From assembly GCA_002331575.1 (NCBI GenBank), contig DCZG01000099.1, positions 1 to 7,063 on the forward strand: a stretch of 7,063 nucleotides of DNA, given 5' to 3'. The DNA is from Atopobium sp. UBA2090 (GTDB taxonomy: Bacteria; Actinomycetota; Coriobacteriia; Coriobacteriales; Atopobiaceae). A program made the position numbers and the translations under genes. The first letter of the stretch is position 1, and each line of letters opens with the position of its first letter. The notes under the pieces were generated by a model. It was given only the letters and a program-made list of their open reading frames with translations. It was not told where the DNA came from and ran no database searches. Shown one piece after another: positions 1-5,316 of the stretch.

Positions 1-213
1 CTCGACACCCGCCGCCTCATCCTTCCTTATGGAGAGCTCGTACCCACGAACCGTGAGTTCGATGGGATCGCCGAGAGGAGCCACCTTACGCACGCGGACG
101 CGCGTCCCCTTCGTGAGTCCCATGTCCATGATGCGGCGTCTCACCGCGCCCCCGCCATTGACGGCGGCAACCGTGCAGCTGTTCCCGACCCGTACCTCTC
201 GAAGCGTGGTCAT
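1..213 (-). CDS. feoA: FeoA family protein (second FeoA), 3' end cut by window edge
   Basis: FeoA proteins are small cytoplasmic SH3-like proteins that assist the FeoB ferrous iron permease. The visible 71 codons read as one SH3-like FeoA domain. It starts MTTLREVRVG, has the typical VRRRIMDMGLTKGTRVRV segment at residues 24-41 (family pattern 'R-L-x-x-M-G-L-x-x-G-x-x-V-x-V'), and ends with a PIELTVRGYELSIRKDEA strand region near residues 50-67. A family member of about 75 residues would end within a few codons beyond the window. The start is fixed by GGAAGGAG just upstream (plus positions 218-225). It is the second gene of a leftward unit, 77 bases after another feoA. In known feo operons feoB follows, but that lies outside this window and is an inference. 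The family call is firm; the exact role is not. Confidence 0.9.
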   Translation of the reverse strand, partial: MTTLREVRVGNSCTVAAVNGGGAVRRRIMDMGLTKGTRVRVRKVAPLGDPIELTVRGYELSIRKDEAAGVE

Positions 214-230
214 GCCTCTCCTTCCTTTAT

Positions 231-247
231 GCCGACGTACCGTCGGC
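231..247 (-). other. Hairpin between the two feoA genes
   Basis: A perfect 7-bp inverted repeat, GCCGACG-N3-CGTCGGC, sits in the 77-base gap between the two feoA genes. In the minus-strand transcript it lies directly upstream of the GGAAGGAG ribosome binding site of the second gene. No U-run follows it, so it is not a standard intrinsic terminator. A role in message processing, stability or setting the ratio of the two proteins is an inference. Confidence 0.45.
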
Positions 248-290
248 GCCTGTCGACTGATGAAACGCATCCCGAGTCTCGTGATGGTTC

Positions 291-593
291 TCAGCAGGTG
301 ATGACCTTCGCCGCCGTCTGGCGGTTGATGCCGAGACGAGCGCCCTTCACCTCGACGATAACGTCACCCGCGGCCCGCGACACCACGGTCACTCCGGCAC
401 CTGAAACAAAGCCGAGCGTCGCGAGATGACGCGCAAACTCGACATCGCCCTTGACGCAACAGACTCGCACGGTCTCCCCCGCATGAACCATGGAGAGCGG
501 CATCCTGAGACAGCCGGGAGAACCGAAGGCCTCAGGCGTCTTGGTGTCACCGATGAGGATGCCGCTCTCGTGTACCATTTCGCACTCGTTCAT
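291..593 (-). CDS. feoA: FeoA family protein with N-terminal extension and several cysteines
   Basis: A 100-residue FeoA-type protein, first gene of the leftward iron unit. The SH3-like core runs from about residue 31 to 98 and carries the family pattern as FARHLATLGFVSGAGVTVVS (residues 53-72), then GDVIVEVKGARLGINRQTA (76-94). A typical FeoA is about 75 residues, so roughly 30 residues at the N terminus are extra. The start at 593 is chosen because GGGGGAGGG lies immediately upstream (plus 596-604). The internal Met31 (start 503) would give a normal-sized FeoA but has no good ribosome binding site. The protein has cysteines at 4, 28, 45, 46 and 100, which is many for this family and might bind metal. 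Expression is probably controlled by the iron-box promoter region just upstream. Its role as FeoB partner is inferred from the family. Confidence 0.88.
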   Translation of the reverse strand: MNECEMVHESGILIGDTKTPEAFGSPGCLRMPLSMVHAGETVRVCCVKGDVEFARHLATLGFVSGAGVTVVSRAAGDVIVEVKGARLGINRQTAAKVITC

Positions 594-639
594 TTCCCTC
601 CCCCCGCAAGTCGACCCGCTACACGCGCTCTCTTCGTTT

Positions 640-655
640 GTTAGGGTTTCCTAAC
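640..655. promoter_or_regulatory. Candidate DtxR/IdeR-type iron box 1
   Basis: The sequence GTTAGGGTTTCCTAAC is a perfect 6-bp inverted repeat with a 4-base spacer. The known DtxR/IdeR consensus TTAGGTTAGCCTAACCTAA has the same TTAGG-N4-CCTAA core, and this site matches 12 of its 19 positions (641-659). It lies just downstream of the candidate feoA -10 box, over the predicted transcription start, where a bound repressor would block the promoter. The nearby regulator gene at 848-1306 is the likely ligand; that link is inferred. Confidence 0.72.
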
Positions 656-660
656 TACTT

Positions 661-689
661 TTGTATGGTATGCCTAACTTATGGATAAT
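661..689 (+). promoter_or_regulatory. Candidate promoter of the regulator gene
   Basis: On the plus strand TTGTAT (661-666) and GATAAT (684-689) are 17 bases apart; the -10 box matches 5/6. It overlaps the feoA promoter almost completely in the opposite direction and has box 2 in its spacer, which suggests autoregulation. It would give a leader of about 150 bases before the regulator start, in which I see no clear riboswitch or terminator. Confidence 0.42.
664..682. promoter_or_regulatory. Candidate iron box 2, one half-site intact
   Basis: A second copy of the iron-box half-site, GCCTAACTTA, is preceded by a degenerate left half (TATGGTAT). It matches the DtxR consensus at 13 of 19 positions. 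Its centre is 23 bp, about two helical turns, from that of box 1, so two dimers could bind side by side on one face of the DNA. It lies within the 17-bp spacers of both candidate divergent promoters. Confidence 0.6.
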
Positions 690-693
690 GCAA
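665..693 (-). promoter_or_regulatory. Candidate promoter of the feoA unit
   Basis: On the minus strand TTGCAT (plus 688-693) and TACCAT (plus 665-670) are 17 bases apart, an ideal sigma70-type spacing with moderate matches (3/6 and 4/6). The expected start of transcription, near 658, lies next to box 1, and box 2 is in the spacer. This layout fits iron-dependent repression. It is a prediction from sequence only. Confidence 0.45.
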
Positions 694-833
694 CCGGAGA
701 TTGAAAGGAAGTCACTTTTCCTGCTCGTAGGGCGAGTGGCCTGTCCCTTGAGTCTCCACCCGTGAGCTCGGAGCCTCGCTATCCCGTTGACGCTTACAAT
801 GGGCAGAATGCGAACCGAGACGCGCGAGACCCC

Positions 834-840
834 GAGGAGG
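834..840 (+). promoter_or_regulatory. Ribosome binding site deciding the regulator start
   Basis: GAGGAGG lies 7 bases before ATG at 848. The internal ATG at 914, where the conserved domain begins, has no such site, so the longer start is preferred. Confidence 0.8.
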
Positions 841-847
841 CCACACG

Positions 848-1306
848 ATGTCTGAAACAAAAATGGACGGGGCCGGTTCTCCGGACTCTCGCGAGATCGA
901 CCGTCGCTCAGCGATGCCGGAATCTGCGGAGATGTACCTCGAGACGATGCTCGTCCTCGAGAACGAGGGCAGGAGGGTCCGGGCGGTCGACATCGCCACA
1001 AGGATGGGTTTCACCCGCCCGACCGTGAGCGAGCAGCTCAAAAAGCTCGCCTCCGGCGGCTATCTCGTCGTCGGAGGCGATCATGAGATCAGGTTCACGG
1101 AGAAGGGCAGGCGGACGGCCGAGCACACCTACGAGCGCCACGTCCTGCTCTCGAAGCTCTTCGAGAGCGTCGGCGTGACCCCCGCGACCGCCGTTGCAGA
1201 TGCCTGCCGTGTCGAGCACTACATCAGCGACGAGACCTTTGACTGCCTGCGGAGACACTACCTCGAACACGCGGAGACTTCTCACGGTCAGTCGACGGAA
1301 GCATGA
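848..1306 (+). CDS. DtxR/MntR family metal-dependent transcriptional regulator, short form without SH3 domain
   Basis: A cytoplasmic metal-sensing repressor of 152 residues. The winged helix-turn-helix spans about residues 26-86, with the recognition region DIATRMGFTRPTVSEQLKKL (48-67) and wing ending FTEKGR. The dimerisation and metal domain follows (90-140, YERH...DACRVEHYIS). By alignment from memory, Met29, Cys120, Glu123 and His124 match the iron-site residues Met10, Cys102, Glu105 and His106 of DtxR. MntR has Asp at the Met position, so iron is the likelier effector. His98 matches His79 of DtxR, but the other ancillary-site positions (Ser102, Val116) are not ligands. The C-terminal SH3-like domain of full-length DtxR (about 226 residues) is absent. 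About 22 residues precede the conserved domain. The gene is divergent from feoA, with iron boxes between, and is followed after 3 bases by a hydrolase gene. Family certain; Fe(II) specificity inferred. Confidence 0.9.
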   Translation: MSETKMDGAGSPDSREIDRRSAMPESAEMYLETMLVLENEGRRVRAVDIATRMGFTRPTVSEQLKKLASGGYLVVGGDHEIRFTEKGRRTAEHTYERHVLLSKLFESVGVTPATAVADACRVEHYISDETFDCLRRHYLEHAETSHGQSTEA

Positions 1307-1309
1307 GAA

Positions 1310-2086
1310 ATGCTGCGCACGCTGGACGACTATCACACGGCGGAGGATATCGCACCAAATACCTGGCGCATCGACGAGAACCACTTCTCCAACTGCTACC
1401 TTCTCGAGGGAAGCGAGCGGGCCCTCCTGATCGACGCCGCCTGCGGGGTCGGCGACCTTCGCGCATGCGTGGAGGAGCTCACCGACAAGCCCGTCATCGC
1501 GGTGGCGACGCATCGCCATCCCGACCACGTCGGTGCCATGTGGCGCTTTGGGAGCTACGCCGTGAACCCGGCCGACAACGCCCTCGTCTACTCGTTCCTG
1601 TGCCTTCCCGCGTTCACGCGCCTGCTCGTGAAGAAGTCCGGCGGCGATGCGAGCGCTATCGCAAAGCAGGGACGCGTCTCCGCCCTCCCCCTGCGCGACG
1701 GCCAGTCGTTCTCGCTCGGCGACCGCACGGTGCTCGCACGCTCGACCCCCGGGCACACGGCAGGCTCGATGTCCTTCGTCGACGAGAAGGAGCGTCTGAT
1801 CGTCACCGGCGACGAGATGAACCCCGACCTCTGGATGCACCTTCCGGGCTGCACGTCGCTCACGGTCTGGCAGAGCGGGGCGGACCTCATCCTCGGCTAC
1901 CTCGAGCGCGGCTATGCGGGATGGTACGGCCATGGCGACGGGCGTCAATCGCTCGACCAGGCGAGGGAGACGCGACGGCTCGTCAGCGAGGTCATCGAGA
2001 AGTGCAAGCGCCACGAGCTCGGTCGAGGACGCGGATGCTACCCCGCCGAGGGCGGGAGTCTCGTGATTCGCTACCGGAGGATCTAG
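1310..2086 (+). CDS. Metallo-beta-lactamase fold hydrolase
   Basis: A 258-residue soluble protein of the MBL-fold superfamily. The metal ligands are all visible: THRHPDH with His68, His70, Asp72 and His73; His149 in STPGHTAGS; Asp168 in VTGDEM; and His208 in GHGD. This is a full binuclear (Zn or Fe) site. Strand motif LLID (39-42) is also typical. No rubredoxin or flavodoxin domain is attached, and no signal peptide is seen. The family includes glyoxalase II-like thioesterases, lactonases and other hydrolases, and the substrate cannot be named from sequence. It begins 3 bases after the regulator stop with a weak GGAAG site 8 bases upstream, so the two genes are probably co-transcribed and translationally coupled, and it may also respond to iron. 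The gene ends 15 bases from the stop of the convergent isomerase gene. Confidence 0.88.
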   Translation: MLRTLDDYHTAEDIAPNTWRIDENHFSNCYLLEGSERALLIDAACGVGDLRACVEELTDKPVIAVATHRHPDHVGAMWRFGSYAVNPADNALVYSFLCLPAFTRLLVKKSGGDASAIAKQGRVSALPLRDGQSFSLGDRTVLARSTPGHTAGSMSFVDEKERLIVTGDEMNPDLWMHLPGCTSLTVWQSGADLILGYLERGYAGWYGHGDGRQSLDQARETRRLVSEVIEKCKRHELGRGRGCYPAEGGSLVIRYRRI

Positions 2087-2101
2087 CAGCAGCCCTTCTC
2101 G

Positions 2102-3850
2102 CTAGAAACGAACCTGGGCGACGAGCACCTTGATGGGCTCCCCTCGGTCGGCGATGAGCTCGATGTCTCCCGCCGCCGCGGGGACCTGCACCGTCTCGAC
2201 GTAGTGAATCCCAAGGGGTTCGAACGCACCCATCGGACTCGCGATGGTCGCTCCCCTTCCCGCCACCAGGTTGAGGACCGCATACTCCCCGCCGGTCCTC
2301 ACCGTTGCCGAACGACCGGCCGCGATGTCATAGGTCCTCGTCTCGATGAACTCGAGCTCGTGCAGACCGGTGCGCGTGACCCTGAGACCAGGCTCGTCGC
2401 TCAGGACCTCGAACCTGTCGACGAGGTTGTCCCTCACCCATGTCGTCGTCCGGTCCCAACGGATGGTGCGCTTCCCGTCCTCGATGTGAATCGGCCGCGG
2501 GACCCCGTCCATGCCGAGACGCCCCCAGTCCCAGAGCTTGAACGTGAAGATGTAGGGCGTGGCGCTCACCTCGAGCACCATGCAGCCCGCGCTCGAGCAG
2601 TGGACGGTCCCCGCGGGGATGAGGAAGTGGTCGTGGGGAGCAGCGGTCCATCGGTTCACGAACCGGTCGGCATCGAAGGGCCTCCCGCCGTGCTGGGCGT
2701 CCTCGAGCGCGCTGACCATCTCGACGGGGTCGATGCCCTCCCTGAGACCGAGGAAGACGCCCGCGCCAGGCTCGGCGTCAAGGATGTAGTAGCTCTCGTC
2801 CTGCGTGTAGCTCATCCCGAACCGCTCGTGGATGTAGCCGGTGTCGGGGTGGACCTGGAGCGAGAGGTTCTGGCCACCCATCGTGTCCAGAAAGTCGAAG
2901 CGAATCGGAACCTCCGCGCCGAAGCGCGAGAAGGTCCTCTCCCCCAGGTAGTCACGGGGCAGGAGCTTGGTGAGGTTCATGGCGGGCGACTCCACCCGCA
3001 CCGAGCCAAAGCGGAGAAGGACGCTGTTCTCCTCGGGCACGCCGTCGAAGCTCCAGGCGTAGTTGGGCTGGTCGTCGGGAAGACCGCAGACCTCCTGCAT
3101 CCAGTGGCCGCCCCAGACGCCGGGGTCGAAGTACGGCACGAGACGAAACGGCCTGCTGACGAGGGTGCCGAGCCCGGCACGCAGGCCGGCGACGCTCACG
3201 AGGTGGGGCTCTCCAGCGGTGTTGGTGTCGAGGTACCAGTCAGCCTCGGCCAGTGTCCTCGCCTTGTGACGGTCGGCGATTCGCCATTCCACGAAGTAGC
3301 CGCACTTGAACTTGCGCAGGATGTCCTCGTCGGCATTGTCCAGCAGGTAGTTGGGCATGCCGGCACGATAGCGCAGCTGTATCTCCCACCGCGCCAGGTC
3401 GGCGTAGACCAGGAGGTCGCCCCTCGTCACGAGGGAGGCGGCGAAGCCGTAGACGAGGACCCTCCCCGTGCTGACGGCCACCTGATTTCGGGCTGCGGCG
3501 AGCTTCTCGCCATCGATGAAGTTCTCCACGACGCCGGGGTACATGACGCCCCGCACGCGATCGTCCGTGAGGAAGGGCGCAAGGAGACGGGCGAGGTCGA
3601 CGCGGGCGAGAAGGACCTCGCGCATGTCCACCACCAGCTCGGGCTTCCAGGCGCGTCGAAGCGCTCCGAGCACCTCGTCGTCATTGGTTCCCGGATAGCA
3701 ATCCACGACCATGATGCGACCGCTGCCCATCGCGTCGACCAGCGCGGCGCAGACGTCCGGCCATCCCGAGAAGGCCTCGTCGTCAAAGCCTTCGACACGG
3801 GTCTCGGGAAAACGGTCGTATTCGCTCTCGAAGTCGAGGTAGGTGCCCAT
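2102..3850 (-). CDS. Class I mannose-6-phosphate isomerase with extra N-terminal domain
   Basis: A 582-residue cytoplasmic protein. The C-terminal part (about 235-582) is a type I phosphomannose isomerase cupin. It contains Gln332 and His334 (LSLQVHPD), Glu352 (TQDESYYIL) and His417 (IPAGTVHCSS), which correspond to the Zn ligands of that family, plus the KLWDWGR stretch at 438-444. Such enzymes interconvert mannose 6-phosphate and fructose 6-phosphate. The first ~230 residues are not part of standard enzymes of 300-430 residues. They look like a kinase-type alpha/beta domain (IMVVDCYPGTNDDE, 46-58; conserved-looking DLARWEIQLRYR, 151-162), but the Walker A lysine/serine is missing, so ATP use is unlikely. 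From memory, the same two-domain layout occurs in other Gram-positive bacteria. The start lies 2 bases after the preceding gene's stop and has no good ribosome binding site, which suggests translational coupling. Fold certain; substrate less so. Confidence 0.85.
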   Translation of the reverse strand: MGTYLDFESEYDRFPETRVEGFDDEAFSGWPDVCAALVDAMGSGRIMVVDCYPGTNDDEVLGALRRAWKPELVVDMREVLLARVDLARLLAPFLTDDRVRGVMYPGVVENFIDGEKLAAARNQVAVSTGRVLVYGFAASLVTRGDLLVYADLARWEIQLRYRAGMPNYLLDNADEDILRKFKCGYFVEWRIADRHKARTLAEADWYLDTNTAGEPHLVSVAGLRAGLGTLVSRPFRLVPYFDPGVWGGHWMQEVCGLPDDQPNYAWSFDGVPEENSVLLRFGSVRVESPAMNLTKLLPRDYLGERTFSRFGAEVPIRFDFLDTMGGQNLSLQVHPDTGYIHERFGMSYTQDESYYILDAEPGAGVFLGLREGIDPVEMVSALEDAQHGGRPFDADRFVNRWTAAPHDHFLIPAGTVHCSSAGCMVLEVSATPYIFTFKLWDWGRLGMDGVPRPIHIEDGKRTIRWDRTTTWVRDNLVDRFEVLSDEPGLRVTRTGLHELEFIETRTYDIAAGRSATVRTGGEYAVLNLVAGRGATIASPMGAFEPLGIHYVETVQVPAAAGDIELIADRGEPIKVLVAQVRF

Positions 3851-3852
3851 GG

Positions 3853-4659
3853 CTACCGAAGACCAGTCAGCTGCTGCTCAAGGCCATGCCACAGCTCTGC
3901 CGCGACCCGTGGGTCGGCCACGAAGTCGAACCTGCCCGGGTCCTCCTCGAACTGTCGGTAGACGGGGACCTCGGCGTCGATGCCGAACTCGGGATACGCC
4001 CGCGCCTCGACGACCGCGATGCCATCAGCCTCGTAGGCCGGATTGGCCTCGAAGCGCACCCCGCCCTCGTGGTCGACGACGGGCGTCCAGGCCATGCCAT
4101 GGTGCGCACGCACCCCTTCGTAGTCGAAGCCATAGTCCCGGACGCACCAGGCTCCGAAGGTGAGATTCTGGCCGACGTCCGCGACGACGGTCGAATGCGC
4201 CCAGCCAGGAGGCACGATGACGACGTCCCCGGGCGTCGCGTGCACGGCGACACAGGCGCCGGGGTCCTTCTCGACCCGCTCCTGCAGGTAGACGAAGGCC
4301 TCGCCACCCCAGATCTCGTACACCTCGCAGGTGCGCTCCCCGCAGGAGGGAGAGACCGCATGGACGTGTCCCTGGGAGTGGACGGGCTCCTCGCCCATCG
4401 AGCCCTTGGCATACGTCACCGCACCGAACAGCAGGTTGTGCCGGAGGAGCTCCGAGCGATCCTCGTCGCGACCCGTGTCCATCGAGATCGCATAGACCAC
4501 GTCGGGTCCCTGGCAGCCAGGGTCGCGGAGCGAGGCGCGGATGTCGTCGAGCCGGCGAAGCTCCACCTCCGGTCCGAACACGCCGGGGCCATAGCAGAAT
4601 CCGAGCGGACTTCCCGTGCTGCGGATGTCAAATCCTGGATCGAATGCGAGCGAGCCCAT
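3853..4659 (-). CDS. Cupin-type glucose-6-phosphate isomerase family protein
   Basis: A 268-residue cupin of the archaeal-type phosphoglucose isomerase family (first known from Pyrococcus), which interconverts glucose 6-phosphate and fructose 6-phosphate with a bound metal. Visible metal ligands are His98 and His100 (GHVHAVS), Glu112 (CEVYEIWGGEAFVYLQ) and His155 (VPPGWAHSTV); the PGDVVIVPPGWAH strand is highly typical. Family members are about 190 residues, so this one has a longer N-terminal part and a C-terminal tail of about 70 residues (EANPAYE...PVYRQFEEDPGRFDF). The start at 4659 (MGSLAFDPGF) is supported by GGGGAAGGG 7 bases upstream. The open frame reaches back to 4803, but that extension is arginine-rich, overlaps rpiB and is not believed. 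It lies 62 bases after rpiB and 2 bases before the mannose-6-phosphate isomerase. The actual sugar could differ from glucose 6-phosphate. Confidence 0.85.
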   Translation of the reverse strand: MGSLAFDPGFDIRSTGSPLGFCYGPGVFGPEVELRRLDDIRASLRDPGCQGPDVVYAISMDTGRDEDRSELLRHNLLFGAVTYAKGSMGEEPVHSQGHVHAVSPSCGERTCEVYEIWGGEAFVYLQERVEKDPGACVAVHATPGDVVIVPPGWAHSTVVADVGQNLTFGAWCVRDYGFDYEGVRAHHGMAWTPVVDHEGGVRFEANPAYEADGIAVVEARAYPEFGIDAEVPVYRQFEEDPGRFDFVADPRVAAELWHGLEQQLTGLR

Positions 4660-4666
4660 GTCATCA

Positions 4667-4675
4667 CCCTTCCCC
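4667..4675 (-). promoter_or_regulatory. Ribosome binding site deciding the cupin isomerase start
   Basis: On the minus strand GGGGAAGGG ends 7 bases before ATG at 4659. It supports the short form over the upstream ATG at 4803, which lies inside rpiB. Confidence 0.65.
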
Positions 4676-4721
4676 GACGGAGAACCGCGATGACTGTAGA
4701 ATACCCTGAACTGGCGGGACG

Positions 4722-5168
4722 CTACGCCTGTCTCCGCTCGATGTCGGCGATGAGGTCGATGCGCCGCTGGTGGCGGCCGCCTTCGAACTGCGCGGAGAGC
4801 CACTCGTCGACGATCATGTTCGCGAGCTCGATTCCCACCACGCGCGCGCCGATGGCGAGCATGTTCGCGTCGTTGTGCTGGCGGGAGAGCTTCGCCGAGA
4901 AGGGCTCGGAGCAGATGCAGCAGCGGATGCCCCTCACCTTGTTGGCCGAGATGCCGATCCCCTCGCCGGTCCCGCAGATCACGATGCCCCGCTCGACCTC
5001 GCCTGACGCCACGGCGTTGGCGACCTTCTCGCCCCAGATGGCGTAGTCGGTGGATTCGGGGGAGTCGGTGCCGTAGTCGACGACGTCGTATCCCAGCTCC
5101 TTCAGGTGACGAGAGATCTCTATCTTGTAGTCGAGCCCCGCATGGTCGTTTCCGATGCCGATCCTCAT
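4722..5168 (-). CDS. rpiB: Ribose-5-phosphate isomerase B
   Basis: A 148-residue RpiB/LacAB-family isomerase, interconverting ribulose 5-phosphate and ribose 5-phosphate in the cytoplasm; relatives also act on allose 6-phosphate. It is closely similar to E. coli RpiB as I recall it: GNDHAGLDYK (6-15), the catalytic-cysteine loop ICGTGEGIGISANK with Cys65 and Thr67 (64-77), CSEPFSAKLSRQHND with His98 (86-100), and EGGRHQRR with Arg132 and Arg136 (129-136). The two arginines bind the phosphate, so a phosphorylated substrate is expected. The start at 5168 gives the usual family length and has GAGAGGGG 8 bases upstream; an in-frame ATG at 5186 and a longer frame to 5282 are less likely. The gene is separated from transketolase by 148 bases with a strong hairpin, and leads a three-gene isomerase series. 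Confidence 0.93.
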   Translation of the reverse strand: MRIGIGNDHAGLDYKIEISRHLKELGYDVVDYGTDSPESTDYAIWGEKVANAVASGEVERGIVICGTGEGIGISANKVRGIRCCICSEPFSAKLSRQHNDANMLAIGARVVGIELANMIVDEWLSAQFEGGRHQRRIDLIADIERRQA

Positions 5169-5262
5169 GAGGCCTACCCCTCTCATGTCAGAAGCCACTG
5201 TCTCTGTATTCCATCTGACCATCCGCGCCGTGACCACGTCCTCGGGCCACGGCGAGAAGACC

Positions 5263-5299
5263 CTCCCCTGCACGGGACGCAACCGCCCGTGCAGGGGAG
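5263..5299 (-). terminator. 14-bp perfect hairpin between transketolase and rpiB
   Basis: CTCCCCTGCACGGG (5263-5276) and its exact complement (5286-5299) flank a 9-base loop. In the minus-strand transcript it forms 18 bases after the transketolase C-subunit stop codon. Only GGTCTTCTCG follows, so there is no proper U-run. It could be a U-poor terminator of the kind proposed in high-GC bacteria, a partial terminator, or a 3'-end stabiliser that keeps transketolase mRNA higher than the downstream isomerases. The structure is certain; the function is inferred. Confidence 0.6.
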
Positions 5300-5316
5300 A
5301 TCGGAACCATAATCAC

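Noticed and set aside
799..855. An 18-codon upstream reading frame overlapping the regulator start
   Set aside because: It has no ribosome binding site and its sequence shows nothing beyond chance; kept only as a weak possibility of a leader peptide.
908..2014. A 368-codon open frame on the minus strand opposite the regulator and hydrolase genes
   Set aside because: Antisense shadow of two genes with intact catalytic and DNA-binding motifs; its own translation shows no family pattern.
2082..2106. TCTAGC...GCTAGA inverted repeat between the convergent hydrolase and isomerase genes, as a shared terminator
   Set aside because: The symmetry comes largely from two facing TAG stop codons; the stem is only 6 bp with a 13-base loop and no T-run on either side.
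1303..2133. Plus-strand frame starting in the regulator stop region, arginine-rich, overlapping the hydrolase in another frame
   Set aside because: The hydrolase frame at 1310 holds the full metallo-beta-lactamase motif set; this frame is low-complexity and arginine-rich.
2204..3961. A 585-codon open frame on the plus strand opposite the mannose-6-phosphate isomerase
   Set aside because: It is antisense to a protein with clear family motifs, has no recognisable domain, and long shadow frames are expected in GC-rich DNA.
4660..4803. N-terminal extension of the cupin isomerase to an upstream ATG at 4803
   Set aside because: The added 48 residues are arginine-rich, overlap the rpiB 3' end and are not family-like; a good ribosome binding site supports the start at 4659.
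3886..5046. A 386-codon open frame on the plus strand opposite the cupin isomerase and rpiB
   Set aside because: Antisense shadow; it crosses two real genes and their junction.
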